This document shows positions 15,606-24,948 of a stretch of DNA of 49,967 nt, piece after piece. The notes under the pieces were generated by a model. The model did not search any database. It saw only the letters and a list, made by a program, of their open reading frames with translations, and was not told the origin of the DNA. Each line of letters opens with the position of its first letter. Position 1 is the stretch's first letter. Position numbers and translations under genes: made by a program. Source of the DNA: an uncultured Bacilli bacterium (GTDB lineage Bacteria; Bacillota_I; Bacilli_A; RF39; UBA660); NCBI GenBank assembly GCA_944358545.1, contig CALVRJ010000005.1, positions 1 to 49,967 of the forward strand, written 5' to 3'.

Positions 15606-16674
15606 GGGTATTTAAGAATTTTATTAAGATTTCGTTAGAAACGTAAAGATAATCTTTATTTATATATAAATCATCTTTATGTTTGATTAGTAATTTTTGG
15701 TTTAACAAATCTTTGACAACTTTATAATTTAAGGGATTTATTTGATATTTTTGGGTAAATTCAGAAATGCTTATGCCTTTTATTTTACGAAGTCCACAGA
15801 TAAATTCATTTTCAATTGTTTCTTCTTTAGATAAAATGATTTTTTCTTTTAAATAGTTTCCTTTTAGATATTCGTTTAGACTTCGGGTATTTTCATACCT
15901 TATATTGTTTAGGTATCCTGAAGCACCCAAACCAAAACCATAATAATTTTCGTTATTCCAATATGTAAGGTTGTGTTTTGATTCGTATCCTTCTTTAGAA
16001 TAATTACTGATTTCATAATGGTTATAGCCTTTTTCTTTAAGATAAGACGTTATATAGTCATACATTTGACGGTCATGATTATCATCTAATCTTTGGTATT
16101 TTTGATTATAAAAAACCGTATGTGGTTCTAAAATTAGACTATATAGAGATATATGTGGTGGATTTAAAGCGGTTATTTTAAATAAATCTTGTTTTAAATC
16201 GTCTAAGGTTTGATTATGAAAACCATACATTAAGTCTAGGTTTACATTTTTAAATATTTTTAAAGCATTTTTTACATTATCAATGTTTAAGGTTCGATTT
16301 AAGGTTTTAAGTCTTTTTTTATCGAATGTTTGAATACCAATACTAAGTCTATTGACATGTTTTTTTAAGAATTTTAATTTTTCTTCGGTTAAATCTTCAC
16401 TGTTGGCTTCAAAGGTTATTTCGGCATTTTTATTTATGTTTAATTTATTTATTATTTGAAATAGTTTTCCTAATTCTTTTAGGTTTAAGGTACTTGGAGT
16501 TCCGCCACCAATATACAATGTTTTAACTTCTTCATGATGATAATTTTGGGTTATTTCTTTTTCTAAGGCATCTAAATAACTGTTTATCCAATTATCATGA
16601 CGGTATAGTTTGCAAAAGTCACAGTACGTGCATATTTTATGGCAAAAAGGTATGTGGATATAAACACTAATCAT
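15592..16674 (-). CDS. hemW: radical SAM haem chaperone HemW
   Basis: HemW, long annotated as oxygen-independent coproporphyrinogen III oxidase; in characterised bacteria it binds haem and inserts it into acceptors. The radical-SAM CxxxCxxC motif is CHKICTYC directly after VYIHIPF, followed by GGGTPS near 75. I start it at ATG 16674, which overlaps the lepA stop by 8 bases; a longer frame begins inside lepA but adds only residues unlike the family. About 360 residues. The lepA-hemW order is the Bacillus one. No haem biosynthesis gene is in the window. Confidence 0.88.
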   Translation of the reverse strand: MISVYIHIPFCHKICTYCDFCKLYRHDNWINSYLDALEKEITQNYHHEEVKTLYIGGGTPSTLNLKELGKLFQIINKLNINKNAEITFEANSEDLTEEKLKFLKKHVNRLSIGIQTFDKKRLKTLNRTLNIDNVKNALKIFKNVNLDLMYGFHNQTLDDLKQDLFKITALNPPHISLYSLILEPHTVFYNQKYQRLDDNHDRQMYDYITSYLKEKGYNHYEISNYSKEGYESKHNLTYWNNENYYGFGLGASGYLNNIRYENTRSLNEYLKGNYLKEKIILSKEETIENEFICGLRKIKGISISEFTQKYQINPLNYKVVKDLLNQKLLIKHKDDLYINKDYLYVSNEILIKFLNTLYTN

Positions 16675-18472
16675 TGGAATCATCCATTTTGAGAATTGAT
16701 AAAAAGGCTTCTTTCGGAACTTCGACACTACCTATGGTTTTCATTTTCTTTTTCCCTTCTTTTTGTTTTTCTAAAAGTTTTCTTTTTCTGGTGATATCTC
16801 CACCATAACATTTAGCTAAAACGTTTTTACGAAGGGCTTTTATATCGGTTCTGGCGATGACTTTAGAACCAATGACTGCTTGAATCGGGACTTCAAATAA
16901 TTGTCTTGGAATTATTTCTTTTAAGTTTTCAACAATATTTCTTCCCCTTCTCTGAGCAAAATCTTTATGGACGATTAAGCTTAAGGCATCAACTACTTCA
17001 CCATTTAATAAAACATCCATTTTAACAAGGTCACTTGGACGATAGCCAATTAGGTCATAATCAAATGAGGCATAACCTTTGGTAGCTCCTTTTAGTTTGT
17101 CAAAGAAATCGTAAACTATTTCAGATAATGGAAGTTCATAATGAATATTGACTCTAGTTTCACTTATGTATTCCATATTAACATAGGTTCCACGTTTAGA
17201 CTGGCACAGTTCCATAATCGGACCGATGTAATTACTTGGAACGTATATGTTTGTTTTAATATATGGTTCTTCAATGGTTTTTATCTTTTGTCTTTCAGGC
17301 ATTTTAGATGGACTATCGATATAAATTATTTCGCCATCTGTTTTGGTTATTTTATAATTTACTGAAGGACTAGTAGCGATAAGTTCGATATTAAACTCTC
17401 TTTCGATTCGCTCTTCGGTTATTTCCATATGAAGTAAGCCTAAAAAACCGCAACGGAAGCCAAAGCCTAAGGCTTTAGATGTTTCTGGTTCATATTCTAA
17501 AGAGGCGTCATTTAATTTTAGTTTTTCTAAGGCTTCTTTTAAGTCGTCATATTTACTAGATTCAATTGGGTAGATGCCACAGAACACCATGGGTTTTATT
17601 TGTTTATATCCAGGGAGAGGTTCTTTAGCAGGATTATTTTCTAAGGTTATAGTATCGCCTACTTTGATATCTCTAATACTTTTAATGCTTCCGCAGAGGT
17701 AACCTACTTCGCCAGCTGATAACTCATTGATGCTTTTTTCTTTAGGGGTATGGATTGTAAGTTCGGTTACATCATGGATAGCGTTTGTGGCCATTAATTT
17801 GATTTTATCTTTAACTTTTAAAACTCCTTCTTTAACTCTAATAGAGATGACAACACCTTTATAGGCATCAAAGAAACTATCAAAGACTAAAGCTTTTAAA
17901 GGTTTATTTTTTTCTCCTATTGGAGCAGGAATTCTTTCGATAATAGCTTTCACTAATTCAGAAATTCCTTCACCAGTTTTGGCACTTGTTAAAATTATTT
18001 CTTCTTCATCAAATCCTAAGGTATCGATAAGTTCTTGTTTTACTTTGGGTATATCAGCATTTGGAAGATCAATTTTATTAATAACTGGAATTATCGTTAA
18101 ATCATTTTCTAATGCCAAATAAACATTGGCAAGGGTTTGAGCTTCGATTCCTTGGGCAGCATCAACAACTAAAATAGCTCCTTCACAGGCTGCAAGGCTT
18201 CTGGATACTTCATAGGAGAAATCGACATGTCCTGGAGTATCGATTAAATTCATGATATATGTTTCTCCATTATGGTTATATTCTAACTGAACAGCGTTTA
18301 GTTTAATAGTTATACCACGTTCTCTTTCAATATCCATATTATCTAATAGTTGATCTTGCTTTTCTCTTTCACTAATGGCACCGGTATATTCTAAGATGCG
18401 GTCAGCTAAGGTTGACTTACCATGGTCGATATGGGCAATTATCGAAAAATTACGGATGTTTTCTTGTTTCAT
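16667..18472 (-). CDS. lepA: elongation factor 4 (back-translocating GTPase LepA)
   Basis: 601-residue translational GTPase. G1 [13 protein letters not shown] near 14-26, DTPGHVDF near 79, NKIDLPN near 134, domains II and III ([13 protein letters not shown] near 350), and the LepA-specific C-terminal domain with [11 protein letters not shown] near 565. Typical length. RBS GGTGAT; extended -10 TGT-TATAAT at 18493-18498. In Bacillus, lepA and hemW follow gpr-spoIIP-yqxA, but here that block is about 16 kb away. Confidence 0.97.
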   Translation of the reverse strand: MKQENIRNFSIIAHIDHGKSTLADRILEYTGAISEREKQDQLLDNMDIERERGITIKLNAVQLEYNHNGETYIMNLIDTPGHVDFSYEVSRSLAACEGAILVVDAAQGIEAQTLANVYLALENDLTIIPVINKIDLPNADIPKVKQELIDTLGFDEEEIILTSAKTGEGISELVKAIIERIPAPIGEKNKPLKALVFDSFFDAYKGVVISIRVKEGVLKVKDKIKLMATNAIHDVTELTIHTPKEKSINELSAGEVGYLCGSIKSIRDIKVGDTITLENNPAKEPLPGYKQIKPMVFCGIYPIESSKYDDLKEALEKLKLNDASLEYEPETSKALGFGFRCGFLGLLHMEITEERIEREFNIELIATSPSVNYKITKTDGEIIYIDSPSKMPERQKIKTIEEPYIKTNIYVPSNYIGPIMELCQSKRGTYVNMEYISETRVNIHYELPLSEIVYDFFDKLKGATKGYASFDYDLIGYRPSDLVKMDVLLNGEVVDALSLIVHKDFAQRRGRNIVENLKEIIPRQLFEVPIQAVIGSKVIARTDIKALRKNVLAKCYGGDITRKRKLLEKQKEGKKKMKTIGSVEVPKEAFLSILKMDDSND

Positions 18473-18513
18473 AAGTTATATCACCTTTAAATATTATAAC
18501 ATTTTTAAGAAAA

Positions 18514-18534
18514 TAAAAAAACGCTTAATGCGTT
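18514..18534 (-). terminator. terminator of the atypical pilin-like gene
   Basis: AACGC-ATTAA-GCGTT stem (18520-18534) followed by seven T on the minus strand. Confidence 0.8.
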
Positions 18535-18991
18535 ATTCACAAGTAATATCACCATTTTTTGATTTATTACATTTGCGCCAACCAAAATCTAAATCTTTGA
18601 CACTTATTTTACCATCTGGATTAATTATAACGCTTCCTCCTTCAGGTTTTTTTCCTTCTAGAGTAAGGTCGTTAATGACTGGAAGGGTGATTTTTTTACC
18701 ATTGTCATATGCAGTATATGAATCTTTATTAAATGTTACCTTAAAAGGTAAACCAACATCTTTAGTAAGATTAGTCCTGGTATAAATAGATTTTACGTAT
18801 TCAATAGTACCAGTTGTACTTGTTTCAGCAGCAGATTTAGACATGTTATAAAATATTTTATAAATGTAAGGTGAAGCAATAATTAAAATGGTACAGCACA
18901 AAATAATTACAGTACTGTATTCTATATGACTAATTCCTGACTCATATTTGTTTAGTCCGCTTGTTACATTTATATTGCCCATGTCTATCAT
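18533..18991 (-). CDS. divergent pilin-like protein (paralog of the next gene)
   Basis: 152 residues. A 19-residue uncharged leader ends in ESG, then comes ISHIEYSTVIILC, a transmembrane helix and a soluble domain. Aligned with the classical prepilin just upstream, GTIEYVKSIYTRTNL...VGLPFKVTF matches GTIDAVKYAYTQAQL...VNLPYTVDF, so the two are tandem duplicates. A Gly before the mature part and a Glu at mature position 5 survive, although the GFTLIEL signature is gone. It may still be processed by prepilin peptidase or be a membrane-anchored derivative. It has its own terminator and ends with a Cys pair. No function known. Confidence 0.6.
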   Translation of the reverse strand: MIDMGNINVTSGLNKYESGISHIEYSTVIILCCTILIIASPYIYKIFYNMSKSAAETSTTGTIEYVKSIYTRTNLTKDVGLPFKVTFNKDSYTAYDNGKKITLPVINDLTLEGKKPEGGSVIINPDGKISVKDLDFGWRKCNKSKNGDITCE

Positions 18992-19038
18992 CCTCTTATT
19001 ATAAATATATCATAATATGAAAAGTTATTCAAGGCAAG

Positions 19039-19059
19039 AAAAAAGAAGTTTGAACTTCT
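19039..19059 (-). terminator. terminator of the prepilin gene
   Basis: AGAAGTT / AACTTCT stem overlapping the stop codon, followed by six T on the minus strand. Confidence 0.7.
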
Positions 19060-19525
19060 ATTTTCTAGAACATTCAACTTCGTGGTTATTACTAGCTCCA
19101 GTATCGTAGCAATAATAGTTACCGAATTTTAATGCTGTATTATCAGAGGCTTTAGAGGCAACTAAATAAATTTGTCCATCAGTGTCGATTTTAATTTGCC
19201 CAGCAGTTGGCATTTCACCACTTGCTTTAACTTCTTCACTTTCTACGTAAGTAAAACCTTTGGATGTATCAGTGTCTCCAGCTCCACTTTGTTTTTTAGA
19301 AAAATCAACAGTATATGGCAAGTTAACTTCATCTCTTAGTTGTGCTTGAGTATAAGCATATTTTACGGCGTCGATAGTACCATATGCCTTATCCTTGGCA
19401 GCATCTTTTCTTGAGTTTTCCATGACGTTCAAAATCGTTGGCGTTGTAATTAAGGCGATGATTGCCAAGATAACGATAACAGCAAGCAACTCGATTAAAG
19501 TAAAACCTTTCCTGTTTTGCATCAT
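19058..19525 (-). CDS. type IV pilin-like (prepilin) protein
   Basis: 155 residues with a textbook class III signal: basic leader MMQNRKG, cleavage before F, then FTLIELLAVIVILAIIALI with Glu at +5. The soluble part is small and ends with a Cys pair (YCYDTG, VECSRK) that may form a disulfide loop. RBS GGAGGTGA. The window contains no prepilin peptidase, ATPase or platform gene, so its pilus or competence machinery must be elsewhere. It sits beside a divergent paralog. Role could be type IV pilus, competence pseudopilus or secretion. Confidence 0.85.
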   Translation of the reverse strand: MMQNRKGFTLIELLAVIVILAIIALITTPTILNVMENSRKDAAKDKAYGTIDAVKYAYTQAQLRDEVNLPYTVDFSKKQSGAGDTDTSKGFTYVESEEVKASGEMPTAGQIKIDTDGQIYLVASKASDNTALKFGNYYCYDTGASNNHEVECSRK

Positions 19526-19612
19526 AACATCTCACCTCCTCGCCTTACTTTAATTTCAGTTTATCATAGTTTAAGAGGTTAGTCAATATAATAATTTTGT
19601 GCTTTGTAAAAC

Positions 19613-19636
19613 AAAAAAGTGCGACTTAGGCACTTT
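19613..19636 (-). terminator. terminator of the valS operon
   Basis: AAAGTGC / GCACTTT stem (19616-19622, 19630-19636) enclosing the stop codon, followed by a T run. Confidence 0.75.
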
Positions 19637-22040
19637 CTTTCTTTAATTCTATGGTATTTACGGTGTATCCTTCTTCTTTGTCGTTTAAAATTAAATTATT
19701 TATAAATAGTGTCGCCTTAAAATCTTTTTCGGATTTGTTTATGGCTTCTTGTAATTTTGGCTCGGCACTAATATTTAAGGTTTCAATTTCTGTTTTTAAG
19801 GAAACAGAAGCATTAGTTTTTTCGCCACGTGCAAGACCAATAATTTCATTTATTAAATCACCATATTTAACTTCTTCTTGGAAATTATATTCTAATGGTT
19901 TTATTTCGGTTAAATGAATTGATTTACTATTATGATATATTTCAGCAAATATTTCTTCGGTGATGAACGGGAAGAAAATACTAAAGTCCTGAAGCAGTTT
20001 GTAAAGAAGTATGTAAACTGTTTTTTGACCAGAATATCTTGGAGTTTCACCAAACTCTTCTGGGCGATATAATCGGTGTTTGACTATTTCAATATAGTTA
20101 TCACAGAAATTCCAGAAGAATTTTTCGAGGGTGTTTAAGGCAAGTCCTATTTCAAATTCATCTAAGTATTTGATAAAGCCTTTTTCCATTTCTTCATATT
20201 TACCAATTATCCATTTATCGATATATTCAAAGTCATTAAATTCTTTGTCTTGGTAATCAGCTAAATGCATTTCGATAAACTTAGAAACATTCCATATTTT
20301 GTTAATGAGTTTTTTACCACGCATAAATGTTTCTTCACTATAGACAATATCAGTTCCAAGTCTTCCAGAACCGGCCCAATAGCGAACAACATCAGCTGAA
20401 TATTTATCGATAAGTTCAAGTGGTTCAATTTTACTATTGCCTTTACTTTTACTTATTTTTTCACCTTTACTTGCCATGATAAAGCCAGAAATCATAACGT
20501 CATTCCATGGTTTTTGACCGAAGTGATAAAAACTTTTAACTATGGTATAGAAATCCCAAGTACGAATTATATCAGAGGCGTTTGTCCTTAGACTCATCGG
20601 TTTTAAATATTTCTCGAAATTGTCTTTTTCACCATAACGCATATTGATAAGCGGAGTTACTGATGATGTTGCCCAAGTATCCATAACGTCGGTTTCAGGG
20701 ACAAACTCAGGACATTTACAAGATGGACATTCTTTAATATTAGGTTTAGTTATTAATGGGTTTACCGGTAAGTCTTCATCTTGGGCAAATACCGGTTTAC
20801 CACAGTCTTTACAGTACCATACGGGGAATGGAACTCCGAAATATCTCTGTCTTGAGATACACCAGTCCCACATGATGTTGTTAACCCATTCGTTATATCT
20901 ATTTTGCATGTATGCTGGATGCCAATGAATTTCATTTCCAATTCTAAGGAAATCTTCTTTATGGCTCATAATATCAATAAACCATTGTTTCATAACAGAG
21001 TATTCAACTTCTTTACCACATCTTTCATGGGTTTGAACTTCGTGCTCAAGTTCTTCAACTTTAACTAAGGCTCCGGCTTTGTCTAAATCTTCGACAACTT
21101 TTTTACGAGCTTCTTTGATTTTTAGACCACCATAATTCGGAACGTCATCTTTAATTCGACCATTTTTAGTAAAGATATATTTAAGCGGTAAATTATATTT
21201 TTTCCACCATTCAATATCGGTTTGATCACCAAAGGTACAACACATAACAACGCCAGTTCCTTTATCTTTGTCGACTTTTTCATCACCCATAATTGGAACA
21301 GTAATGTCAATGACTGGGATATGAGCTTTTTTACCAATTAGTGATTTATGTTTTTCATCACTTGGGTTAACAAAGACGCAAACGATTGCTGGAAGGAGTT
21401 CTGGTCTGGTTGTAGCGATAGTAAATGTTTCGCCATCTTCGGTTTTAAAGTTAACATAGTTGAATGTTGTTTTGACAGTTTTTGTTTCTAATTCAGCTTG
21501 AGCAATAGATGTTAAACATTCATTACACCACAATGCTGGTGATTCTTTATGATAACAGTAGCCTTTTTTGATTAAGTCTAAAAATGATCTTTGGCTTATT
21601 TTGATTGAAGTTGGACTTACTGTTTTATAATGAATATTCCAATCAGTACTAACGCCTAGTCTACTAAATAAGTTTTGAAACTCAGCTTCATATTTATCAG
21701 TTGTTTCGTAGCATAATTTAGAAAATTCTTCCCTACCTATTTCATGGGCTTTTTTTCCTTGTTCTTTTTCGACTAATCTTTCTGATGGAAGGCCGTTGTC
21801 GTCAAAGCCGAATGGATAGAAGATGTTATATCCTCTAAGGCGTTTATATCTTGCAATCATTTCTGTTTGAGAATAAGAGAATATATGGCCTATATGAATT
21901 TTACCATTAACGGTTGGTGGCGGGGTGTCAATAGAAAATACTTCTCTATAATCTGGTTTAAAGGCATAAATATTATTTTCTTTCCAATAATTTAACCATT
22001 TTTCTTCTTTTTCTTTAGCATTATATTTTTTGTCTAACAT
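19626..22040 (-). CDS. valS: valyl-tRNA synthetase, archaeal/rickettsial-like type
   Basis: ValRS, charging tRNA-Val; 804 residues. HIGH motif at 49-52 and KISKS near 527; an editing domain lies about 190-330, and zinc-type Cys pairs are present (CNEC, CKDC, CPSC). Several signatures (DTPPPTVNGKIHIGH, GFDDNGLPSER, the MCCTFGDQTDIEWW editing segment) look like the archaeal-type ValRS also found in Rickettsia, rather than the about 880-residue Bacillus enzyme. The C-terminal coiled-coil arm of the bacterial type is missing or short. It lies 4 bases after an HD-domain gene and is preceded by a T-box leader. The enzyme identity is certain; the archaeal-type subgroup is from memory of the motifs. 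Confidence 0.93.
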   Translation of the reverse strand: MLDKKYNAKEKEEKWLNYWKENNIYAFKPDYREVFSIDTPPPTVNGKIHIGHIFSYSQTEMIARYKRLRGYNIFYPFGFDDNGLPSERLVEKEQGKKAHEIGREEFSKLCYETTDKYEAEFQNLFSRLGVSTDWNIHYKTVSPTSIKISQRSFLDLIKKGYCYHKESPALWCNECLTSIAQAELETKTVKTTFNYVNFKTEDGETFTIATTRPELLPAIVCVFVNPSDEKHKSLIGKKAHIPVIDITVPIMGDEKVDKDKGTGVVMCCTFGDQTDIEWWKKYNLPLKYIFTKNGRIKDDVPNYGGLKIKEARKKVVEDLDKAGALVKVEELEHEVQTHERCGKEVEYSVMKQWFIDIMSHKEDFLRIGNEIHWHPAYMQNRYNEWVNNIMWDWCISRQRYFGVPFPVWYCKDCGKPVFAQDEDLPVNPLITKPNIKECPSCKCPEFVPETDVMDTWATSSVTPLINMRYGEKDNFEKYLKPMSLRTNASDIIRTWDFYTIVKSFYHFGQKPWNDVMISGFIMASKGEKISKSKGNSKIEPLELIDKYSADVVRYWAGSGRLGTDIVYSEETFMRGKKLINKIWNVSKFIEMHLADYQDKEFNDFEYIDKWIIGKYEEMEKGFIKYLDEFEIGLALNTLEKFFWNFCDNYIEIVKHRLYRPEEFGETPRYSGQKTVYILLYKLLQDFSIFFPFITEEIFAEIYHNSKSIHLTEIKPLEYNFQEEVKYGDLINEIIGLARGEKTNASVSLKTEIETLNISAEPKLQEAINKSEKDFKATLFINNLILNDKEEGYTVNTIELKKESA

Positions 22041-22044
22041 TTTA

Positions 22045-22758
22045 TCAAATCCTTTCTTTTAAATAGTTTTTGATTTTAATAAAGTATGGTTTTAATTTCT
22101 CTTTATCATTAGCTGTTTCGAAGATACGGTCTAATAAATGATACTCGATTAAATAGTTAAAGGAATATTTAAAGTTTAAATCATAAATCATAGCTAACAC
22201 TTTAAGGGTGTCGTCAATTTCACTTTGGACGATTGTGTTATTTATAGACTTATTTTGGTAAAATTCTTTTTCGACTTGAGGACTGACGGTTCCTTTATCT
22301 TTGATTTGTAAAGCTTTTTGGGAATATAAATATAAAATGTCAATTTTATCGGTATCGCGAATTATTTGGCAGAATAGTCGTTCCTTAGAGGTAAGATTTT
22401 CTGGTAAGGATAGTTTATTATGATTTTTGATGGCTTTAGAAATTATATTATAATTTTCTTTGTTTTGATAGTATTTAGTTATTTCACCATCTTTAAATAA
22501 TTTTTGATAGGCATAATCACCATGGTCAAGCGATAGGTGATCTTTATAGGTGTGATATTTTTCCCATTGTGGGAAACGGCCATAATCATGAAGTAAACCG
22601 ATGACTTCAGCTATTTTGATTTCTTCTGCGGAGAGATTTAAACTTTTAGCAATTAAGATACTTAAATCTTTTACTCTAAATGAGTGATAGTATTTGCGCA
22701 ACAGGTTTGAATCATCGAGATTAAAATTTTGGGTATATTTATTAAACTCTTCTATCAT
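22045..22758 (-). CDS. HD-domain phosphohydrolase
   Basis: 237 residues with the HD-superfamily metal site: His in YYHSFRV near 24, HD in GLLHDYGRFPQW near 54, and the distal Asp in RDTDKID near 128. Such proteins hydrolyse phosphate esters, often of nucleotides; the substrate here is unknown. It is the first gene after the valine T-box and lies 4 bases before valS, so it is expressed with ValRS. Its ribosome site is weak (GAAAG), directly after the T-box terminator. Why it is tied to valine starvation is not known. Confidence 0.75.
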   Translation of the reverse strand: MIEEFNKYTQNFNLDDSNLLRKYYHSFRVKDLSILIAKSLNLSAEEIKIAEVIGLLHDYGRFPQWEKYHTYKDHLSLDHGDYAYQKLFKDGEITKYYQNKENYNIISKAIKNHNKLSLPENLTSKERLFCQIIRDTDKIDILYLYSQKALQIKDKGTVSPQVEKEFYQNKSINNTIVQSEIDDTLKVLAMIYDLNFKYSFNYLIEYHLLDRIFETANDKEKLKPYFIKIKNYLKERI

Positions 22759-22773
22759 GACTATTTTCTTTCA

Positions 22774-22995
22774 TAAAAAAAGCATCCTTAAATATAAGGA
22801 CGCTTTTGACGTGGTACCACCTTAATTCGTAAGATATTTCTTACCTCGACAGCTTAACGCGCTTAAACGAATTTTTCTACTGTTTTCAAAAAATTAGCTC
22901 CCAAGCTACCTTCGATATAATTTATTATCAGTTTTCACCAATCTACTGACTCTCTTTTGAATAAATTTATATTTACTCCTCTTGTTCAAAGCTTT
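22774..22995 (-). promoter_or_regulatory. T-box riboswitch, probably valine-specific
   Basis: Minus strand. A leader of about 220 bases has Stem I beginning near 22980, with the GGTGAAAAC-type loop and GAAGGTAGC, where the specifier codon is probably GUA (Val) at 22907-22909. The conserved T-box core AAGGTGGTACCACG is at 22810-22823. A terminator follows (AAAGCGTCCTTA and its complement, 22784-22806) with a T run to 22774. The UGGU bulge of the core suits a tRNA with A73, as tRNA-Val has. Uncharged tRNA-Val should stabilise the antiterminator and turn on the HD gene and valS. Confidence 0.93.
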
Positions 22996-23001
22996 GTTTT
23001 A

Positions 23002-23030
23002 ATTATACTGTTTGTTTGTTATTTTGTCAA
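23002..23030 (-). promoter_or_regulatory. promoter of the T-box/HD/valS operon
   Basis: Perfect minus-strand TTGACA (23025-23030), 17 bases, TATAAT (23002-23007). The -35 overlaps the end of the upstream DUF5684 gene. Confidence 0.92.
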
Positions 23031-23731
23031 GGAAGTTTTGTGCCACAAAGGAAACAAGTGGTGGCATCTGGAGATAAATGAGCGCCACATTTTGGACATA
23101 TTTTTGGTCTTCCTGAGGCAGCTTTGATAATTGGAGTTTCTGGAGCCTTCGGTTCTTCGGTAGGTTTTGCTTCGACATATGTTTCCATACGTTTTGTCGG
23201 TTCTAAATTTTGACTGGAATAGATATTTTCAGCAACGTACAAATTTGGCCTTTGTGGTTCGGGTTCCGTAACCGGAGTATAGACTGGTTCTTCGACGGTC
23301 TTGGGTTCTTCATCTTCAGGATGTTTTTCAAAGAGGGCTTGCTGATTAGTGATAAATTCTTCAGTTTCGTCATACATATGAAGGGTAAACTTAGGGTGTT
23401 TAAAGACGAATTCTGGAAATTTATACATTGGTATTATAACAAATAATGGTCCTTCTTTAGGGTTTAGGCTGTGAGCTTCTAACATTTTACTGAAAATGAC
23501 GCTATAATAATATAAATTAATAAACGGTATCATTGTTTTATAAAATATTTTATTATCAAAATCTAGTTTACGGGCTAAAACAAGTCTATTATAAAAAGGA
23601 ACTAAGGCCTGCCAAGCTGGAAGCGACATGTTTTTAAATATTTTATATAGACATATTTTAACGGTTAAATAAACAATGAAAAAAAGAAATATTAAACCTA
23701 TGAAATATTTACCAGTGCCTTCCATCATCAT
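23027..23731 (-). CDS. DUF5684-like membrane protein with C-terminal zinc ribbon
   Basis: 234 residues. The N-terminal half has three hydrophobic segments (about 8-28, 40-60, 68-85) and the LPAWQALVPFYN motif near 37-48, as in DUF5684 proteins. The middle (about 120-200) is Pro/Glu-rich and disordered. The last 25 residues are a zinc ribbon, CPKC then CFLCGTK. The function of such proteins is unknown. RBS AAGGAGG. Its stop overlaps the -35 of the T-box promoter. Confidence 0.7.
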   Translation of the reverse strand: MMMEGTGKYFIGLIFLFFIVYLTVKICLYKIFKNMSLPAWQALVPFYNRLVLARKLDFDNKIFYKTMIPFINLYYYSVIFSKMLEAHSLNPKEGPLFVIIPMYKFPEFVFKHPKFTLHMYDETEEFITNQQALFEKHPEDEEPKTVEEPVYTPVTEPEPQRPNLYVAENIYSSQNLEPTKRMETYVEAKPTEEPKAPETPIIKAASGRPKICPKCGAHLSPDATTCFLCGTKLP

Positions 23732-23786
23732 TTTTACAGCCTCCTTTTATTATAATTATATCATGAGCTTCAAAATAATTAAAGTA

Positions 23787-24023
23787 TTAATTTGAACGAC
23801 GATTAAAATCGTTCATTTTAGAAATAATGCCATGGTAATCCACATTAGTGTTATATGTCCCAGTTATTTGATTTCCTTTATTGATTTGTTCTGTTGTTTT
23901 TATGTTTTTTTGAGGATTTAAAGTGCTATTTAAACGGTCAACTATGTCACTAGGTTTTTGATTAAATCCTCTTTTCATCATTCCTTGCATTATTTGGTTT
24001 TTATTTTCATTATTGATTATCAT
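23787..24023 (-). CDS. small hydrophilic hypothetical protein
   Basis: 78 residues, Asn/Gln/Lys-rich, no membrane segment and no recognised domain. It starts inside the end of the DHH phosphoesterase gene (14-base overlap, with GTGGGAAA as ribosome site), so it is likely translated from the rnhB-DHH mRNA. The 14-base overlap and plausible ribosome site favour a real gene. Function unknown. Confidence 0.55.
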   Translation of the reverse strand: MIINNENKNQIMQGMMKRGFNQKPSDIVDRLNSTLNPQKNIKTTEQINKGNQITGTYNTNVDYHGIISKMNDFNRRSN

Positions 24024-24948
24024 TTTCCCACTCTACTTTCTCAAATATTAATTCAGTTATGTTTTTTAATAAGTCTTTTGGAAGCGGACTTCCAGCAGCG
24101 TTTTTATGTCCTCCACCACCATGTTTTTTAGAGATTACACTTAGGTCAGTGCGGTCTTTTCCTCGGTAACTTATACCTCTAGAGACATTTATTAAAACGA
24201 TATAAGCTAAGTCTTCATATTTGCGGATTAAATAATTTCCAAGTTCACTACGATATCTTTCGGCATAGACAAGGCCAACTAAATCTCCTTCTAATTTTAC
24301 TTTCATCATTTCTTTTTCTTTTTGTTCTAAGTATCTTTGGATTTTTTCGTTTTCGATTTTGATTAGTTTTTTGTCAAATGCTGTATAGCTAAATTCTTCA
24401 TGTGTTTTTATAAAGCGCAAATATTTTTTTAGGTAACCTTCTCTGCCATACATGGAGAAGATAATGTCTAAGTCTTTGGCTTCAGGACGACCAACTTTTT
24501 CCCATTCCCAAGTATCTAATAATCTTACTCTTTCAACGAGTTCTTTAGTCGAATTACGTTTTAAGTATTCATTATCAACAATTGAAGTTAGATACTTGTA
24601 ATAGAGGCTTGTGCCACATTCTTTATGTCCATCTTGTTCATCAATAACAGTTATAAATGGATATTTATTTAAATCAATGTTACTTATATGATGGTCAAAT
24701 ATTTTGAGTTTATTTTTATAGGTAGAATTATTTATTTTTTCAGCATATTCTTCGGTAATATTTAAATCGACAATATGTATTTCTTTATATTTAGGATTTT
24801 CAATTACTTCTTTTAATTTTTCATCGACTTCATCGACGTTGGCCAAAGCATATTCGAGGTTTTTAAAGACTAATTTTCCTAAAAGAACGGCGGTTAAGCC
24901 ATCAGGGTCGGCTATATGAGAAATTAAGAATATTTTGGTATCTAACAT
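24010..24948 (-). CDS. DHH-family phosphoesterase (DHHA1 domain)
   Basis: 312 residues. DHH domain with HIADPDGLTAVLL near 11-23 (metal-binding Asp), DHHISN near 86, and the C-terminal DHHA1 substrate-binding motif GGGGHKNAAGSPLP near 280. The family includes NrnA/oligoribonucleases and cyclic-dinucleotide phosphodiesterases; the DPDG start is a variant of the usual DxDxxGS. It overlaps rnhB by 7 bases, suggesting a nucleic-acid turnover pairing. The exact substrate is unknown. Confidence 0.82.
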   Translation of the reverse strand: MLDTKIFLISHIADPDGLTAVLLGKLVFKNLEYALANVDEVDEKLKEVIENPKYKEIHIVDLNITEEYAEKINNSTYKNKLKIFDHHISNIDLNKYPFITVIDEQDGHKECGTSLYYKYLTSIVDNEYLKRNSTKELVERVRLLDTWEWEKVGRPEAKDLDIIFSMYGREGYLKKYLRFIKTHEEFSYTAFDKKLIKIENEKIQRYLEQKEKEMMKVKLEGDLVGLVYAERYRSELGNYLIRKYEDLAYIVLINVSRGISYRGKDRTDLSVISKKHGGGGHKNAAGSPLPKDLLKNITELIFEKVEWENDNQ

